A DNA stretch of 64,000 nucleotides from Alistipes sp. GTDB taxonomy: Bacteria > Bacteroidota > Bacteroidia > Bacteroidales > Rikenellaceae. The notes beneath the pieces are model-generated. The model worked only from the letters and a program-made list of their open reading frames with translations. It did no database searches and was not told the origin of the DNA. Of the stretch, positions 1 through 9,747 are shown one piece after another. Numbering within the stretch: the first letter of the stretch is position 1; each line of letters begins with the position of its first letter. The DNA lies in the NCBI GenBank assembly GCA_017532885.1, contig JAFXIS010000057.1, positions 1-64,000 on the forward strand, written 5' to 3'. Made by a program: the position numbers and the translations under genes.

Positions 1-1394
1 ATGATGTCGAGGTGAAGCTCACCCATACCTGAGATAATGGTCTGGCCACTCTCCTCATCGGTACGAACAGTGAAGGTAGGATCCTCCTCTGCGAGCTTCG
101 CAAGAGCGATACCGAGCTTATCGAGATCCTTCTGAGTCTTAGGCTCAACAGCCAAACCGATAACGGGCTCAGGGAAGGTCATCTGCTCGAGCACGATAGG
201 TGCGTTCTCAGCGGTAAGAGTATCACCGGTGCGAATCTCCTTGAAGCCGATAGCTGCGCAGATATCACCTGCCTCTACGCGCTCCATAGGATTCTGCTTG
301 TTAGCGTGCATCTGGTAAAGACGCGAGATACGCTCACGCTTGCCGCTACGTGCGTTGTATACGTAAGAACCGGCATCCAAAACGCCCGAGTAAACGCGCA
401 CGAAAGCCAAACGACCTACGAAGGGGTCGGTAGCAATCTTAAACGCCAAACCGCAGAAGGGGTCGTTAACCGATGACTCACGCTTCTCGGTCTCCTCAGT
501 CTTGGGGTTCATACCCTCAACAGCGGGAACATCCAGCGGTGAGGGAAGGAATGCCATGATGTAATCGAGGAGCTTCTGAACACCCTTGTTGTGGAACGAC
601 GAACCGCACATCATAGGCACCAACGACATGTTGATGGTAGCCGTACGAATAGCTGCGATGAGCTCGTCGGGAGTGATAGAATCGGGATCCTCGAAGAACT
701 TCTCCATAAGAGCATCGTCGGTAGCAGCCACCTCCTCGATAAGCTTTGCACGCCACTCGGCAGCCTCCTCCTTCATCGAAGCAGGAATCTCCTTAATCTC
801 GAAGTTGTCGCGCACGGTCTTATCGTCGTAGTAGTAGATAGCATTATTATATATAAGGTCTACCAAGCCCTCGAACTTATCCTCCGAGCCGATGGGCAAT
901 ACTACGGGGAGAGCCGTAGCACCGAAGTGCTCCTTGATCTGGGCACATACAGCGAGGAAGTCCGCGCCTGTACGGTCCATCTTGTTTACATATCCGATAC
1001 GGGGTACGTTGTACTTATCGGCCTGACGCCATACGGTCTCAGACTGAGGCTCAACACCACCCACAGCGCAGAATGTTGCCACAGCACCATCCAATACGCG
1101 GAGTGAACGCTCAACCTCAACGGTAAAGTCAACGTGTCCCGGGGTATCGATCAAGTTAATCTGATACTGATTACCCTTGTAGTTCCAAAACGCGGTGGTC
1201 GCAGCTGAAGTGATGGTGATACCACGCTCCTGCTCCTGAACCATCCAGTCCATAGTGGCTGCACCCTCGTGCGTCTCACCAATCTTGTGGGTCTTACCCG
1301 TGTAGAAAAGGATACGCTCCGAGGTAGTGGTCTTACCGGCATCGATGTGAGCCATGATACCGATATTACGCGTATATTTAAGATCTCTTGCCAT
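1..1394 (-). CDS. fusA: Elongation factor G (partial, C-terminus off the left edge)
   Basis: This GTPase moves tRNA and mRNA through the ribosome after peptide bond formation and helps recycle ribosomes. Reading leftward from ATG at 1392-1394 gives 464 codons that run off the window, about two thirds of a usual ~700-residue EF-G. All GTPase motifs are visible: AHIDAGKTT (residues 15-23), RGIT (57-60), DTPGH (83-87) and NKMD (137-140). The last visible residues carry the signature GMGELHLDI. It begins 15 bp after the rpsG stop, so it is the third gene of a leftward rpsL-rpsG-fusA (str) operon. No frame breaks are seen. Confidence 0.97.
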   Translation of the reverse strand, partial: MARDLKYTRNIGIMAHIDAGKTTTSERILFYTGKTHKIGETHEGAATMDWMVQEQERGITITSAATTAFWNYKGNQYQINLIDTPGHVDFTVEVERSLRVLDGAVATFCAVGGVEPQSETVWRQADKYNVPRIGYVNKMDRTGADFLAVCAQIKEHFGATALPVVLPIGSEDKFEGLVDLIYNNAIYYYDDKTVRDNFEIKEIPASMKEEAAEWRAKLIEEVAATDDALMEKFFEDPDSITPDELIAAIRTATINMSLVPMMCGSSFHNKGVQKLLDYIMAFLPSPLDVPAVEGMNPKTEETEKRESSVNDPFCGLAFKIATDPFVGRLAFVRVYSGVLDAGSYVYNARSGKRERISRLYQMHANKQNPMERVEAGDICAAIGFKEIRTGDTLTAENAPIVLEQMTFPEPVIGLAVEPKTQKDLDKLGIALAKLAEEDPTFTVRTDEESGQTIISGMGELHLDI

Positions 1395-1409
1395 CTTGGT
1401 CTACCTGTT

Positions 1410-1886
1410 TTAGAATCTGAAGTGTGCGAATGCCTTGTTAGCCTCAGCCATACGGTGCATCTCCTCCTTACGCTTGAATGCAGCACCCTGCTGGTTGTAG
1501 GCATCAACAATCTCCGATGCGAGCTTCTCTGCCATTGACTTGCCGGCGCGCTTACGCGAATAAAGGACAAGGTTTTTCATTGAAATTGAAACTTTGCGCT
1601 CCGGTCTAACCTCCGTAGGGACTTGGAAGGTCGCACCACCGATACGCTTTGACTTAACTTCGACTTGGGGTGTGATATTCTCAAGAGCCTGTTTCCAGAT
1701 TTCCAATGGAGATTTATCAGCATCCTTCATCTTCTTGCTTACCAACTCCAAAGAATCATAGAAGATGGTATAAGCAATACTCTTCTTTCCATCCAGCATC
1801 AAATTGTTCACGAAACGAGTTACCTCAACATCGTTAAACTTAGGATCCGGAAGTAGAATTCGCTTTCTAGGCTTAGCTTTTCTCAT
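1410..1886 (-). CDS. rpsG: 30S ribosomal protein S7
   Basis: Primary 16S rRNA binding protein that nucleates assembly of the 30S head and lies near the mRNA exit channel. The product has 158 residues, the usual length for S7. It opens with MRKAKPRKR and carries the conserved stretches [32 protein letters not shown] and [18 protein letters not shown]. It lies 30 bp after rpsL and 15 bp before fusA, which fits a single str operon transcript. In the family S7 can act as a translational repressor of its operon; no such site was identified here. Confidence 0.98.
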   Translation of the reverse strand: MRKAKPRKRILLPDPKFNDVEVTRFVNNLMLDGKKSIAYTIFYDSLELVSKKMKDADKSPLEIWKQALENITPQVEVKSKRIGGATFQVPTEVRPERKVSISMKNLVLYSRKRAGKSMAEKLASEIVDAYNQQGAAFKRKEEMHRMAEANKAFAHFRF

Positions 1887-1916
1887 TTTTCTGCTAAATT
1901 TTTAATCAATTACTTT

Positions 1917-2300
1917 TTACTTCTTTGCGGCCTTTGGGCGCTTTGCACCATACTTCGAACGACGCTGACGACGACCATCTACGCCTGCTGAATCGAGTGC
2001 ACCACGCACGAGGTGATAACGAACACCGGGGAGGTCCTTAACACGACCACCACGAACCAGCACAATTGAGTGCTCCTGCAAGTTGTGACCTTCACCTGGG
2101 ATGTAGGCATTGACCTCCTTGCCATTGGTCAATCTTACACGCGCCACCTTACGCATAGCCGAGTTCGGCTTCTTCGGAGTGGTTGTATATACACGAGTAC
2201 ATACGCCACGACGCTGGGGACACGCTGCGAGTGCGGGAGACTTACTCTTGTCCTCCAAAGACACTCGACCGTTTCTTACTAACTGTTGAATAGTTGGCAT
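1917..2300 (-). CDS. rpsL: 30S ribosomal protein S12
   Basis: Decoding-centre protein of the small subunit that controls accuracy. The product has 127 residues with the signature [10 protein letters not shown]. Lys43 and Lys88, the positions where substitutions commonly give streptomycin resistance or dependence, are both lysine, so the sequence looks like the sensitive wild type. [19 protein letters not shown] and the basic tail [12 protein letters not shown] are typical. It is the first gene of the leftward str operon, and a Bacteroidetes -7 box lies about 70 bp upstream at 2372-2379. Confidence 0.98.
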   Translation of the reverse strand: MPTIQQLVRNGRVSLEDKSKSPALAACPQRRGVCTRVYTTTPKKPNSAMRKVARVRLTNGKEVNAYIPGEGHNLQEHSIVLVRGGRVKDLPGVRYHLVRGALDSAGVDGRRQRRSKYGAKRPKAAKK

Positions 2301-2371
2301 TGTAAAAACTTTTGTCCTTTAAACTTGTTAATAAATCAAAAATCCGTTCTAAAAACTTCTAAATCGGACTG

Positions 2372-2379
2372 CAAAGGTA
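2372..2379 (-). promoter_or_regulatory. -7 box of the str operon
   Basis: On the minus strand this reads TACCTTTG, a match to TAnnTTTG. It lies 72 bp before the rpsL start, leaving a short AT-rich leader. No clear TTTG -33 box is present at 19-21 nt spacing, so only the -7 half is supported. Confidence 0.55.
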
Positions 2380-2736
2380 ATTAAAAATTTTGAAATACAC
2401 TATATATATGAATCTTTTTTCGGCTTTTTTCAGCGATTTAGCCCAAATTCGATTCTTTTTACTTATCGTTTTGGCGAAATTATAAGCATTTATTTATACA
2501 TTGATGGTCAAAGGGGTATTTTTCAGCACTTTACACTTTGCTGCGTAATTTTATTAAAAATCGGGCAAAATTGTGTCAAATCGGTTCTGAAACAGCAAAA
2601 ATTCGCACCCTTCAAGCAATAGAAATATATAACAAAATTAGTCAATTTTACCACACAAAAAAGTTGATAAAACGGAGCATTCAAGCATCAAAATCGCCCT
2701 AAATTCAAGAGGTAAAAAGATGTAAAAATAAAAAAA
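2380..2736. other. AT-rich non-coding spacer between str operon and leuS promoter
   Basis: The two divergent transcription units are about 780 bp apart. This part is strongly AT-rich and has no plausible gene on either strand: short open frames lack ribosome sites and family features. No convincing hairpin, RNA gene or repeat was seen. It may hold upstream elements for the divergent promoters. Confidence 0.5.
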
Positions 2737-2768
2737 TTTGCTACTCTGCGACGCATGTATTATCTTTG
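2737..2768 (+). promoter_or_regulatory. leuS promoter
   Basis: TTTG at 2737-2740, a 20-nt spacer, then TATCTTTG at 2761-2768: a perfect match to the Bacteroidetes -33/-7 consensus. Transcription should begin near 2775, giving leuS a leader of about 310 nt that contains the direct repeat described separately. Confidence 0.8.
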
Positions 2769-2816
2769 CAAATCACAATATGCGCAAGCGTGCATACATA
2801 TGAGCGCGAAGGTGTT

Positions 2817-3049
2817 TGCGGTGCAAGCAAGGCGAGAAAAGATGCCGGCGGAACGATTTACGGTGCAAAGAGAGATAAGTTCAAAAAGACTTCCCCCAGA
2901 GGGAAAATCGGAACCGATGAGGATATTTTTTCGCGTTGCGAAGTGACGAAAAGCGCAGCATACTCGGCGTATGTGAGCATTTGCGGCGCAAGCAAGGCGG
3001 AAAAAGATGCCAGCGGAACGATTTACGGCGCAAAGAGAAATAAGTTCAA
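2817..3049 (+). repeat. Direct repeat (165-bp period) in the leuS leader
   Basis: A block of about 68 bp beginning at 2817 recurs at 2982, with the shared core AAGATGCC, then GGAACGATTTACGG, then GCAAAGAGA and ATAAGTTCAA. The copies differ at only a handful of positions. Text before the copies is also related (CATATGAGC and GTATGTGAGC), so about 1.4 units of a longer repeat seem to be present. The whole block lies inside the predicted 5' leader of leuS. Confidence 0.75.
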
Positions 3050-3083
3050 CAGAAGAAGAAACAATAAAACAAGATAGAACAAT

Positions 3084-5837
3084 ATGGAATACAACTTCAA
3101 ACAAATTGAGACCAAATGGCAGGAGGAGTGGGTAAAACGCAAGACCTACCATGTAGAGGTGGATAATAGTCGCCCGAAATTCTATGTCCTCGATATGTTC
3201 CCATATCCATCGGGAGCGGGATTGCATGTTGGACACCCGTTGGGTTACATTGCATCGGATATCTACTCGCGCTACAAGCGTTTGTGCGGCTTTAATGTCT
3301 TGCACCCAATGGGTTACGATGCCTTTGGTCTGCCTGCCGAGCAGTATGCTATTCAGACAGGTCAGCACCCTGCCGTAACAACCGAGCAGAACATCACACG
3401 CTACCGCGAGCAGATGGATAAAATTGGTTTCTGCTACGATTGGGACCGCGAGGTACGCACCTGCGAGCCAGAGTATTATAAGTGGACACAGTGGGCATTT
3501 TTGAAGATGTATGACCACTACTACAACCGCCAGACAGAGAAAGCAGAGCCTATCAAGAAGTTGGTGGAGAAATTTGCCGCAAATGGTACAGAGGGCGTGG
3601 ATGCTGCGGGCACCCAGGAACTTTCATTCACGGCTGCGGAGTGGGCAGAGTGGAATGAGGCGGAGCGTGAGCAGGTATTGCAGAACTACCGCTTGGCTTA
3701 TCGTGCCGACACAATGGTGAATTGGTGTCCTCAGCTCGGAACGGTGCTTGCAAATGACGAGGTAAAGGATGGTCTGTCGGTGCGTGGCGGTTTCCCCGTT
3801 GAGCAGAAGCGCATGAAGCAGTGGTCACTACGCGTTACGGCTTATGCACAGCGCATGTTGGATGGTCTTGATAAGTTGGAATGGAGCGACTCGTTGAAGG
3901 AGATTCAGCGTAACTGGATAGGTCGTTCGGAGGGTGCGCAGGTATTCTTCGATGTGAAGGATTCGGAGCGTAAGTTAGAGATTTTCACTACTCGTCCCGA
4001 CACAATTTTCGGTGTAACATTTATGGTTATAGCGCCCGAGCATGAGTGGGTCGAGGAGCTTACAACCGAGGAGAATAAGGCTGCTGTCGAGGCTTACATC
4101 GCCGAAACAAAGAAGCGCTCGGAGCGTGAGCGCATCGCCGAAACACGACGCGTAACGGGCGTTGCAACAGGCTCTTACGCCATTAACCCATTTACAGGCA
4201 ATGCAATACCCATCTATATTTCGGATTATGTGTTGGCAGGCTACGGTACGGGCGCAATTATGGCCGTTCCGGCACACGACTCGCGTGACTACGCCTTTGC
4301 GCGTCACTTCGGCTTGGAGATTATCCCCGTTGTCGAGGGCGGAAATATCGAGGTGGAGTCTTACGATGCCAAGGCCGGAAAGATGATAAATTCGGGCTTC
4401 CTCACCGGAATGGATGTCAAGGAGGCTATTCCCGCGATGTTCGCCGAGGTGGAGAAGCGCGGCTTGGGTAAGAAGCTCATCAACTATCGTTTGCGCGATG
4501 CTATCTTCTCGCGTCAGCGATATTGGGGAGAGCCATTCCCCGTATATTATAAGGGAGATACGGCATATCCTCTGCCCGAGGATAAGTTGCCTTTGGAGTT
4601 GCCTCCAATTGAGAATTTTGGTCCTACCGAGCAGGGCGAGCCACCTTTGGCACGCGTGAAGGATTGGGCTTATGAGGGTAACGCGTTGGAGCTCTCGACA
4701 ATGCCCGGATTTGCAGGCTCTTCGGCATACTATCTGCGTTATATGGACCCACATAATGCGGAGGCTTTGGTTTCGAAAGAGGCTAACGATTATTGGCGTA
4801 ATGTAGACCTCTATGTGGGTGGTATTGAGCATGCTACGGGTCACTTGATGTACTCGCGTTTCTGGAATATGTTCCTCTATGACTTGGGTTATGTATGCGA
4901 GTCGGAGCCATTCAAGAAGTTGGTCAATCAGGGCATGATTCAAGGTCGCTCGAACTTCGTTTATCGCGTTGTCGGAACAAATAAGTTCGTTTCTCTCGGT
5001 CTAAAGAAGGATTATGAGACACAGGAGATTCATGTCGATGTAAATATCGTCAAGAACGACCAATTGGACCTTGAGGCTTTTCGCGCTTGGCGTCCCGAGT
5101 TCCGCGATGCGGAGTTTATCCTGGAGGATGGCAAATACATCTGCGGCTGGGCTATCGAGAAGATGTCGAAGTCGATGTTCAATGTGGTAAATCCCGACAA
5201 TATCGTCGAAAATTATGGTGCCGACACATTGCGTATGTATGAGATGTTCCTCGGTCCATTGGAGCAGTCAAAGCCCTGGGATACAAATGGTATTGATGGT
5301 GTACATAAGTTCCTGCGCAAGTTCTGGCGCCTGTTCTACGGCAAGGAGGGCGAGTTCACACTCACCGACGAGAAGGCTACGGCTGCCGAGCTTAAGACCT
5401 TGCACAAAACCATCAAGAAGATTCGCGAGGATATCGAGAACTTCTCGTTCAACACCTCGGTTTCGGCATTTATGATTTGCCTCAACGAGTTGGGTGCTTG
5501 TCATAAGCGCGAGATTCTGGAGCCACTCACAATCCTTATCGCTCCCTTCGCGCCGCATATCGCCGAGGAGTTGTGGGAGGCTATGGGCCACGCGGAGACT
5601 ATCTTCGATGCTGCCTACCCCTCATTTGACGAGCAGTATTTGGTAGAGAGCGCGTTTGAGTATCCTGTGATGGTGAACGGAAAATTGCGCTTCAAGCAGA
5701 CTTATGCTTTGGATATGAAGCCTAACGAGATTCAGGCCGATATCGTTGCTACCGAGGGCGCGCAGAAGTGGCTGGAGGGCAAGGCTCCGAAGAAGATTAT
5801 CGTTGTGCCGGGCAAGATTATCAATATCGTAATCTAA
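3084..5837 (+). CDS. leuS: Leucyl-tRNA synthetase
   Basis: Class I synthetase that charges tRNA-Leu with leucine using ATP in the cytoplasm. The product has 917 residues, within the bacterial LeuRS range. The HIGH motif appears as HVGH (48-51), inside [16 protein letters not shown]. The CP1 editing domain is present (TTRPDTIFG, then [17 protein letters not shown]). The second ATP motif is KMSKS at 693-697, followed by an anticodon-binding helical domain. It is a single-gene unit with its own promoter and a strong terminator. ATG at 3084 starts exactly at the family N-terminus ([13 protein letters not shown]). Confidence 0.98.
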   Translation: MEYNFKQIETKWQEEWVKRKTYHVEVDNSRPKFYVLDMFPYPSGAGLHVGHPLGYIASDIYSRYKRLCGFNVLHPMGYDAFGLPAEQYAIQTGQHPAVTTEQNITRYREQMDKIGFCYDWDREVRTCEPEYYKWTQWAFLKMYDHYYNRQTEKAEPIKKLVEKFAANGTEGVDAAGTQELSFTAAEWAEWNEAEREQVLQNYRLAYRADTMVNWCPQLGTVLANDEVKDGLSVRGGFPVEQKRMKQWSLRVTAYAQRMLDGLDKLEWSDSLKEIQRNWIGRSEGAQVFFDVKDSERKLEIFTTRPDTIFGVTFMVIAPEHEWVEELTTEENKAAVEAYIAETKKRSERERIAETRRVTGVATGSYAINPFTGNAIPIYISDYVLAGYGTGAIMAVPAHDSRDYAFARHFGLEIIPVVEGGNIEVESYDAKAGKMINSGFLTGMDVKEAIPAMFAEVEKRGLGKKLINYRLRDAIFSRQRYWGEPFPVYYKGDTAYPLPEDKLPLELPPIENFGPTEQGEPPLARVKDWAYEGNALELSTMPGFAGSSAYYLRYMDPHNAEALVSKEANDYWRNVDLYVGGIEHATGHLMYSRFWNMFLYDLGYVCESEPFKKLVNQGMIQGRSNFVYRVVGTNKFVSLGLKKDYETQEIHVDVNIVKNDQLDLEAFRAWRPEFRDAEFILEDGKYICGWAIEKMSKSMFNVVNPDNIVENYGADTLRMYEMFLGPLEQSKPWDTNGIDGVHKFLRKFWRLFYGKEGEFTLTDEKATAAELKTLHKTIKKIREDIENFSFNTSVSAFMICLNELGACHKREILEPLTILIAPFAPHIAEELWEAMGHAETIFDAAYPSFDEQYLVESAFEYPVMVNGKLRFKQTYALDMKPNEIQADIVATEGAQKWLEGKAPKKIIVVPGKIINIVI

Positions 5838-5855
5838 ACCCTCGAAAGCATAAAA

Positions 5856-5891
5856 GAGAGGCTGTCTACGAAATGGACAGCCTCTTTTTTT
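5856..5891 (+). terminator. Rho-independent terminator after leuS
   Basis: GAGGCTGTC at 5858-5866 pairs with GACAGCCTC at 5876-5884 and is followed by a run of seven T. The A-rich left flank could let it also serve the convergent aldehyde dehydrogenase gene that ends at 5906. Confidence 0.9.
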
Positions 5892-5905
5892 ATTATACAA
5901 CCCTC

Positions 5906-7294
5906 TTACAAAAGTTTTTTCACTAAACCGAACAACTTGTACGGCATATACCTAAATGGCAAGTCTATCCAAGTGGGCGTTATAACCACCGCACGACGAT
6001 GCGAGAAGGCATCAAAGCTCAATCGCCCGTGATAACTACCCAAACCCGAATTACCTACGCCGCCAAAAGGCATATTCTCGTTGGCAATGTGCATTATGGT
6101 ATCATTCACGCAGCTGCCTCCCGCCGAGGTGTGACGCAAGATATGTTTTGCTCCCTGCTTACCTCCGAAATAGTATAACGCCAAAGGTTTTTCGCGCTCG
6201 GTGATAAACTTCACGACCTCTTCTCTGTTGTCGAATGGCAACATCGGCAGCACAGGACCAAATATCTCCTCCTGCATAACGGGCGACGAGGCATCCACAT
6301 CGGCAAGCAGCGTGGGCTCGATAAATCGCTCCTCCCTAACCAATCTGCCACCCGACACCACGCGGCCACACTTCATATAGCCCGCAACGCGGTCAAATGC
6401 GGCATCGCTCACCATACGCACAAAGTGAGGACTCTGCCTTACATCCTCGCCATGCAGGCGGCAAATTTCGCGGCGGAATGCGGCGATGAACTTATCCTGC
6501 AAATCGCGTTGAATAAGCAGATAATCGGGCGCAATACAGGTCTGTCCGGCATTCAGGGTCTTACCCCAAGCTATGCGGCGTGCTGCTAAAGCTACATCGG
6601 CATCTTTATCGACAATGCAGGGGCTCTTGCCACCCAACTCTAACACCACGGGAGTAAGGTTCTTTGCCGCAGCCGTCATCACAACCCTACCCAGCGCAGG
6701 GCTGCCCGTAAAGAAGATTATATCGTGGCGATGTTCCAAAAGCATCTTATTAACCTCGCGATTACCCTGCACCGTAGCGATATACTCCTCGTCGAAAGTC
6801 GAGGCAATCATCTCCTCCAACACCTTCGACACCGTAGGCACATAAGGCGAGGGCTTCAGCACCGCTGTACATCCTGCCGAGATAGCTCCCACCAAAGGAT
6901 TCAGCAACAACTGCACGGGATAGTTCCATGGGGCGATAATCAACGCTCCACCCAACGGCTCACTTATAACTCGGCTACGCGAAGGCATCATCTTTAAGGG
7001 CGTAGAGTGACGCTCGGGGCGCATCCAACGCTTAAGGTGGCGCAAATGATTCTTTACCTCACCCTCGACAATGCTCAACTCGGTCAAAACAGCCTCCTGC
7101 TCCGATTTATGCAAATCTGCCCACAAAGCCCGACAAAGAGGCTCATGCCACTCGTTTAATGCCTTTAGAAATCGCTTAAGTTGCGCATGGCGAAACTCAT
7201 ACTGCAGTGTTGCCCCCGAGCGAAAAAATGCCTTTTGACGCTGAATTATCGCGCTAATACGCTCCGCTGAACTATTTTCGATTGCCATAGCCAT
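5906..7294 (-). CDS. Aldehyde dehydrogenase, class 3 type
   Basis: NAD(P)-dependent enzyme that oxidises aldehydes to carboxylates. The product has 462 residues, close to the short class 3 (ALDH3) proteins. Visible motifs are APWNYPVQLLLNPL (cofactor fold), FFTGSPALGR, the general base Glu219 in LELGGKSP, catalytic Cys253 in NAGQTCIAPDY and EEIFGPVLP. The C-terminus is hydrophobic and basic, as in membrane-associated members of this class. It starts 6 bp after the stop of the short-chain dehydrogenase, so the two are probably one transcript that handles alcohols and aldehydes. The substrate cannot be read from sequence. Met3 is an alternative start. Confidence 0.9.
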   Translation of the reverse strand: MAMAIENSSAERISAIIQRQKAFFRSGATLQYEFRHAQLKRFLKALNEWHEPLCRALWADLHKSEQEAVLTELSIVEGEVKNHLRHLKRWMRPERHSTPLKMMPSRSRVISEPLGGALIIAPWNYPVQLLLNPLVGAISAGCTAVLKPSPYVPTVSKVLEEMIASTFDEEYIATVQGNREVNKMLLEHRHDIIFFTGSPALGRVVMTAAAKNLTPVVLELGGKSPCIVDKDADVALAARRIAWGKTLNAGQTCIAPDYLLIQRDLQDKFIAAFRREICRLHGEDVRQSPHFVRMVSDAAFDRVAGYMKCGRVVSGGRLVREERFIEPTLLADVDASSPVMQEEIFGPVLPMLPFDNREEVVKFITEREKPLALYYFGGKQGAKHILRHTSAGGSCVNDTIMHIANENMPFGGVGNSGLGSYHGRLSFDAFSHRRAVVITPTWIDLPFRYMPYKLFGLVKKLL

Positions 7295-7300
7295 TCGATT

Positions 7301-8110
7301 TTAAGATTTTCGTCCCGTAAAGTTATCCATTGTCGAGTAAATTCCAAACCAATCGCCGAGAATTTTATCAAACCACGACGACGGCAAGAGGAATTGACAG
7401 AAGCGGATAAAGTGGAACCCGAAAGGTATGCCCTTGAAATTCGTATCATGCTCAATGGCTCGCAGAATCTTGCGCGAGGTCTTTTCGGGCTTCAAAATCG
7501 GGAATACGCGCGAACGAACGCCATCGAACATACCTGTATTTATATAATAAGGTGCGACAGTTGTAAATCGCACGCGGCTACGCATCTGCTTAAGCTCGAT
7601 ACGCACCGAGTCCGACCACCCTATCACAGCCCATTTGCTTGCCGCATAGACCGACATCTTGGGGTTAGACAACATACCCGCAGCCGAGGCTATATTGCAT
7701 ATATGGCCTTTGTTGCGCTTCAGCATATCGGGTAGCGCCTGCAACGCCACCAACATTGGAGCCTCGGCATTTATACGCATCGTGCGCTGAATGTCGCCCA
7801 CCGACTGCTCGTCGAAAGTTTTATTGCCCGTAACCACTCCGGCGCAGTTTATCACAATATCCACATCGCCGCACTCCGCAACCGACTGCTTATAAGCCGC
7901 AGCCACCGCCTCGGCATTCGACACATCGACACGATAACCTTTAACCTTGCCCAAAACAGAAAATTCCTGCTCCGTTGCCGCGATACTACTCTCGTTAATA
8001 TCCCAAATTATCAGGCATCGCGCACCCTTTTCCAACGCCATGCGTCCCATAATGCGACCTATGCCCGAAGCTCCTCCTGTAATGAGGATTGAATTGCCTT
8101 TTATCTTCAT
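7301..8110 (-). CDS. Short-chain dehydrogenase/reductase
   Basis: NAD(P)(H)-dependent oxidoreductase of the classical SDR family. With the start at ATG 8108-8110 the product has 269 residues. The Rossmann motif TGGASGIG is at 11-18, NCAG near 88-91, Ser142, and the catalytic pair Tyr155/Lys159 in YAASK. The frame stays open further upstream, but that extension runs through a terminator stem and a -7 box and has no family similarity. The shorter start also has an AAAAAAGG ribosome site. It is followed 6 bp later by the aldehyde dehydrogenase. The C-terminal tail after residue 240 has a hydrophobic patch. Confidence 0.88.
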   Translation of the reverse strand: MKIKGNSILITGGASGIGRIMGRMALEKGARCLIIWDINESSIAATEQEFSVLGKVKGYRVDVSNAEAVAAAYKQSVAECGDVDIVINCAGVVTGNKTFDEQSVGDIQRTMRINAEAPMLVALQALPDMLKRNKGHICNIASAAGMLSNPKMSVYAASKWAVIGWSDSVRIELKQMRSRVRFTTVAPYYINTGMFDGVRSRVFPILKPEKTSRKILRAIEHDTNFKGIPFGFHFIRFCQFLLPSSWFDKILGDWFGIYSTMDNFTGRKS

Positions 8111-8183
8111 TTTGTAACCTTTTTTAAGAAACCAAACAGTGCCTAACTCTGCCCGACATCGTCGGCAGACAAAAAATTCGAAG

Positions 8184-8191
8184 CAAAAGTA
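8184..8191 (-). promoter_or_regulatory. -7 box of the SDR-aldehyde dehydrogenase pair
   Basis: Minus strand TACTTTTG matches TAnnTTTG 73 bp before the chosen SDR start. A good -33 TTTG is not found at the right distance. Confidence 0.45.
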
Positions 8192-8288
8192 ATACTTTTG
8201 TTCAGCCTCGGTTTTGAGATGTGACAAGTCGTCGAACTTTGTGACAGAACAGAACATTTTGTGGTAAAACACACCCTCCGATGTGGCG

Positions 8289-8322
8289 AAAAAATGGGAG
8301 CCACCCATCGAAGGCAGCTCCC
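8289..8322 (-). terminator. Terminator after the MFS transporter
   Basis: On the minus strand GGGAGCTGCC and GGGTGGCTCCC form a stem around a short loop and are followed by ATTTTTT. It separates the transporter from the SDR gene and shows that the long upstream extension of the SDR frame is not coding. Confidence 0.9.
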
Positions 8323-8348
8323 AAACGATTCTATATATCTCGCAGAGA

Positions 8349-9608
8349 TTACTCTACGGGGATATCCTTATTAACATTCTTTGAGCCTACAACTGCGTAG
8401 AACAACAAGAATGCCAAACCTGCAACGATTACCCAGTAACTTGCCAAGTAGCTGCCGGTCCAGTCCACGATACCGTTCTGCAACAATGGGAGGATACCAC
8501 CACCGCAAACCAATGCCATAAAGATACCTGAAGCCTTCTCGGTATACTTACCCAAGCCCTCAACTGCAAGGTTGAAAATACCACCCCACATTACCGATGT
8601 GCAAAGACCGCACAACACCAAAAGAGCGGCATTTACGGGAACATTTGCCATAGCAAAGCCCTTCGCGCCGTCGAATACGGGAAGATTAACCATTGTCTCA
8701 GGATTGAGGAAGATAGCACCCAAAGTGAGGCACAAACCTACGGCTGATACAACTGCCAACATGGCCTTTGCAGATACCTTGCTACCAATAGCTGCACCAG
8801 TCAAACGACCTACGAGCATCAAGAACCAATATGTTCCGGCTACTGTACCTGCGATAGCTGTTGTACTAACCTCGTTCAACCACTTCTGCAACACATTAGG
8901 AATACCTACCTCAACACCTACATAGATGAAGATTGCGATAGCACCCAACAAGAAGTGACGGAATGACAAAGGACCATACTGTGACTTCTCGTCCTTAACA
9001 ACTGCGGGAGCATTCTCAGGAATAGCAGTCATAGCAACTACGAGGAATGCAACAGCGAAGATTGCCAATGCAGTGTACATCAAGGGGAATACCTGGCTAA
9101 TCTGAGCCTCTACGATGTTAGGAATCAACAAACCGGTAAGAATGATAACGGCTGTACCCATCAAAGAGTTGAAAGAGCCACCCACCTGGATAAGCTGGTT
9201 ACCCTTGTTACCACCACCTGCCAACTTGTTAAGCATGGGGTTCACAACGATGTTCAACATACACATTGAGAAACCTGCGATGAAGGCACCAAGCAAATAG
9301 ATTGCGAAAGAGCCTGCAAAACCAGAGATTGTCTGGATAGCTACACCTGTGAAACCTACTGCGACAGCCACCAAAGCAGTCTTCTTGTAACCATACTTCT
9401 GAAGCATGTTACCAGCGGGGATACCCATAACCGCGTAAGCGATAAAGTTAGCGAACACGCCCAAAGTACCCATCCAGTTAGCTACGCCAAACTGGTTCTT
9501 CAACACATCACCCATAGGTGACGCCAAATTGGTCACGAACGAAATCATTCCGAACAACAGAATCATCACGATAATGGCCAACACATTACTTTTCTGTTTT
9601 GTTTCCAT
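8349..9608 (-). CDS. Sugar MFS transporter of the FucP/NagP/GluP type
   Basis: Inner-membrane proton-coupled sugar permease of the major facilitator superfamily. The product has 419 residues with about 12 hydrophobic segments. Features are an N-terminal helix containing LLFGMISFVTNLASP, the loop GNMLQKYGYKK between helices 2 and 3, and NPMLNKLAGGGNKGNQLIQ, resembling the fucose/glucose/N-acetylglucosamine symporter family. Its terminator is at 8289-8322. No catabolic gene is adjacent, so the sugar cannot be named. It may be read with the prenyl synthase upstream, since no separate promoter was seen in the 136-bp gap. Confidence 0.88.
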   Translation of the reverse strand: METKQKSNVLAIIVMILLFGMISFVTNLASPMGDVLKNQFGVANWMGTLGVFANFIAYAVMGIPAGNMLQKYGYKKTALVAVAVGFTGVAIQTISGFAGSFAIYLLGAFIAGFSMCMLNIVVNPMLNKLAGGGNKGNQLIQVGGSFNSLMGTAVIILTGLLIPNIVEAQISQVFPLMYTALAIFAVAFLVVAMTAIPENAPAVVKDEKSQYGPLSFRHFLLGAIAIFIYVGVEVGIPNVLQKWLNEVSTTAIAGTVAGTYWFLMLVGRLTGAAIGSKVSAKAMLAVVSAVGLCLTLGAIFLNPETMVNLPVFDGAKGFAMANVPVNAALLVLCGLCTSVMWGGIFNLAVEGLGKYTEKASGIFMALVCGGGILPLLQNGIVDWTGSYLASYWVIVAGLAFLLFYAVVGSKNVNKDIPVE

Positions 9609-9715
9609 AAAAATTTAGATTGGTTAAAAAATTAAGTTTTTATTTGTGTGTTAAAATTTTTCCGTCGTTTTCCTCTCTTCCAAAACCCTTAAACTTGAAT
9701 TCTTGAACCCGTAAT

Positions 9716-9747
9716 TCTTAATTTTGAATTTTGAATTTTGAATTTTA
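9716..9747. repeat. TTTTGAA heptamer array
   Basis: Three tandem copies of TTTTGAA (AATTCAAAA on the other strand) run straight into the stop codon of the polyprenyl synthase at 9745-9747. The same array family occurs at 32402-32429, 43948-43966 and 61811-61838. Confidence 0.8.

Noticed and set aside
2766..3077. Open frame of 103 codons in the leuS leader with an internal peptide repeat.
   Set aside because: Its start lies within the promoter -7 box, so it cannot be translated from that transcript. The peptide repeat only mirrors the DNA repeat, and the codon differences do not favour silent positions.
3975..4943. Long open frame of 322 codons antisense to leuS.
   Set aside because: It is a shadow of the leuS frame with no family features, ribosome site or promoter.
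8111..8308. Longer N-terminus for the short-chain dehydrogenase (66 extra residues).
   Set aside because: The extension covers a terminator stem and a -7 box and has no similarity to the family.
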